Assembly: GCA_016712675.1 (NCBI GenBank)
Contig: JADJQR010000001.1
Location: 1,240,001 to 1,304,000 of the forward strand
Source: a bacterium
GTDB taxonomy: Bacteria; Krumholzibacteriota; Krumholzibacteriia; LZORAL124-64-63
Length of the DNA: 64,000 nt
Direction of reading: 5' to 3'
In this document: in pieces, positions 62,910 through 64,000 of the stretch
Numbering within the stretch: position 1 is the first letter of the stretch
Layout of the letters: the number at the start of each line of letters is the position of its first letter
Position numbers and translations under genes: made by a program
The notes under the pieces: generated by a model
Told to the model about the DNA's origin: nothing
The model's database searches: none
What the model saw: only the letters and a program-made list of their open reading frames with translations

Positions 62910-63038
62910 TCCCCGGACTGCGAACACGGCGCCGGCCCGCACGCGGGACCGGCACCGGAGAAACAGGGCGCCGGCGCGGCCTCGGCGGCAACGGGAAGCC
63001 CGATTCGGAACATCACAGTCAACGGGAGCGATCCACGC

Positions 63039-63725
63039 ATGAAGCACGGAAAATCCTACCGCACGGGCCGGCAGCTGATCGACCGCAGCAAGACGTACTC
63101 GATCGACGAGGCGATGGCGCTGCTCGATTCGATGCCCAAGGCCAAATTCGACGAAACGGTCGATGTGGCGGTTCGCCTGAACGTCAATCCGCGGCACGCC
63201 GACCAGATGGTCCGCGGCACCGTGGTCCTGCCCAACGGCACCGGCAAGACCGTGAGGGTCCTCGTGATCACTCGCGGTCCCAAGGAGAAGGAAGCCGCTG
63301 ACGCAGGCGCCGACATGGTCGGGGCGGACGAGTACCTGCCCAAGATCAAGGACGGCTGGACGGACTGCGACGTCATCATCGCGACCCCCGACATGATGGG
63401 TGAGCTGGGGAAGCTGGGCCGGATTCTCGGTCCCCGCGGCCTCATGCCCAACCCGAAGGTCGGCACCGTCACCATGGACATCGCCAAGGCCGTGAAGGAG
63501 GCCAAGGCGGGCCGCATCGAGTACCGCGTCGACAAGGCCGGTATCGTGCACGCCCCGCTGGGCAAGCGCTCCTTCGGACCGGTGAAGCTGGCCGAGAACG
63601 CCCGCACGCTCTTCACGGAGCTGCAGCGTGTGCGGCCGGCGGCGGTCAAGGGCGTCTACGTCAAGTCGGTCTTCATGTCCGGCACGATGACGCCGTCCAT
63701 CCGCGTCGAGTCCACCCTGGGCTGA
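63039..63725 (+). CDS. rplA: 50S ribosomal protein L1
   Basis: The 228-aa product is of normal length. Motifs are [52 protein letters not shown] and [18 protein letters not shown]. It binds 23S rRNA at the stalk and, in well-studied bacteria, represses its own operon. Confidence 0.97.
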   Translation: MKHGKSYRTGRQLIDRSKTYSIDEAMALLDSMPKAKFDETVDVAVRLNVNPRHADQMVRGTVVLPNGTGKTVRVLVITRGPKEKEAADAGADMVGADEYLPKIKDGWTDCDVIIATPDMMGELGKLGRILGPRGLMPNPKVGTVTMDIAKAVKEAKAGRIEYRVDKAGIVHAPLGKRSFGPVKLAENARTLFTELQRVRPAAVKGVYVKSVFMSGTMTPSIRVESTLG

Positions 63726-63739
63726 GCGGGCCTGTCCGC

Positions 63740-63759
63740 GCGGGTCACGCGTGACCCGC
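63740..63759. promoter_or_regulatory. Perfect 20-bp palindrome in the rplA-rplJ gap
   Basis: GCGGGTCACG is followed directly by its reverse complement. It lies 48 nt before the rplJ ATG. In the mRNA it forms a hairpin that could be an attenuator or the L10-leader regulatory structure; no T-tract follows. Confidence 0.5.
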
Positions 63760-63806
63760 CGGCCCCGCCGGCCCCGTACGGTCGATAGATCAAGGAGAGT
63801 TGCCTG

Positions 63807-64000
63807 ATGGCACGTCCCGAGAAGATTCACGAGGTCGAGGCCATCTCCGAACGGATGAAGAAGTCGCAGGTCATGGTCTTCGCGGACTATACCGGCATTC
63901 CCGTTCTGCAGATGACCGCCTTCCGCCGGAACTGCCGGGCTAAGGGCATCGACTGCCGCGTGGTGAAGAACCGCCTCGCGCGCATCGCCGCCATGGACAC
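63807..64000 (+). CDS. rplJ: 50S ribosomal protein L10 (partial, N-terminal part)
   Basis: The first 64 residues are present before the window ends (MARPEKIHEVEAISERMKK, VFADYTGIPVLQMTAFRR, CRVVKNRLARIA). The pattern matches the L10 N-terminal rRNA-binding domain. AAGGAGA lies 8 nt upstream of the ATG. rplL and rpoBC are expected downstream. Confidence 0.95.
   Translation, partial: MARPEKIHEVEAISERMKKSQVMVFADYTGIPVLQMTAFRRNCRAKGIDCRVVKNRLARIAAMD

Overview
This window is chromosomal DNA from a high-GC, Gram-negative-type bacterium. It encodes a TonB-dependent receptor, an OmpA-family protein with thrombospondin type 3 repeats, several lipoproteins and predicted outer-membrane barrels. One secreted protein (52509-54926) carries SBBP beta-propeller repeats and ends in a FlgD-like Ig/sorting-type domain. 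That mix resembles FCB-group or neighbouring candidate phyla (Eisenbacteria or Krumholzibacteriota type). This is an inference from domain style; there is no rRNA or other decisive marker in the window.

Layout: (1) 1-15.7 kb is mixed housekeeping and envelope: the end of a PP2C/SpoIIE-type phosphatase, an OPA-type MFS transporter coupled to a TonB receptor, a multi-PAS hybrid histidine kinase, a MATE exporter, aroA, tyrS, a thioredoxin-fold lipoprotein, an OmpA/TSP3 protein, a tiny peptide gene that looks like a RiPP precursor, and an ABC exporter. (2) 15.9-45.7 kb is a large polysaccharide locus: an asparagine-synthetase-type amidotransferase, a CysE-like acetyltransferase, a Wzy/ligase-like membrane protein, two CapK-like adenylate-forming proteins, an ATP-grasp protein, a FkbM methyltransferase, many GT2 and GT4 glycosyltransferases, an OafA-type acyltransferase, a GtrA/GtrB-like pair, an ArnT-like membrane protein, RfbF, an epimerase and three consecutive C-methyltransferase-type proteins. 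The middle (about 18.4-30.3 kb) is visibly lower in GC and contains a 1.4 kb stretch with no recognisable gene, which suggests acquired DNA. (3) 45.8-55.4 kb holds secreted or envelope proteins of unknown function (lipoproteins, beta-propeller proteins, a barrel) and a small coupled gene pair with an HTH-like partner. (4) 55.8-58.75 kb is a tight rfbA-rfbC-ispF-ddl run. (5) 58.7-64 kb is the conserved translation locus: tRNA-Thr(TGT), Tyr(GTA), Gly(TCC), Thr(GGT), tuf, rpmG, tRNA-Trp(CCA), secE, nusG, rplK, rplA and the start of rplJ. A consensus-like promoter overlaps the ddl stop codon.

The most interesting item is the 47-codon gene on the minus strand at 13634-13777. It has a YxxPxL leader-type motif (YCKPEL), a perfect AGGAGG, its own near-consensus promoter with 17-bp spacing and its own terminator hairpin. 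It lies directly downstream of an ABC exporter and near an AsnB-like enzyme. No RRE protein or leader protease is visible in the window, so it is reported as a candidate RiPP precursor, not as a proven lasso peptide system.
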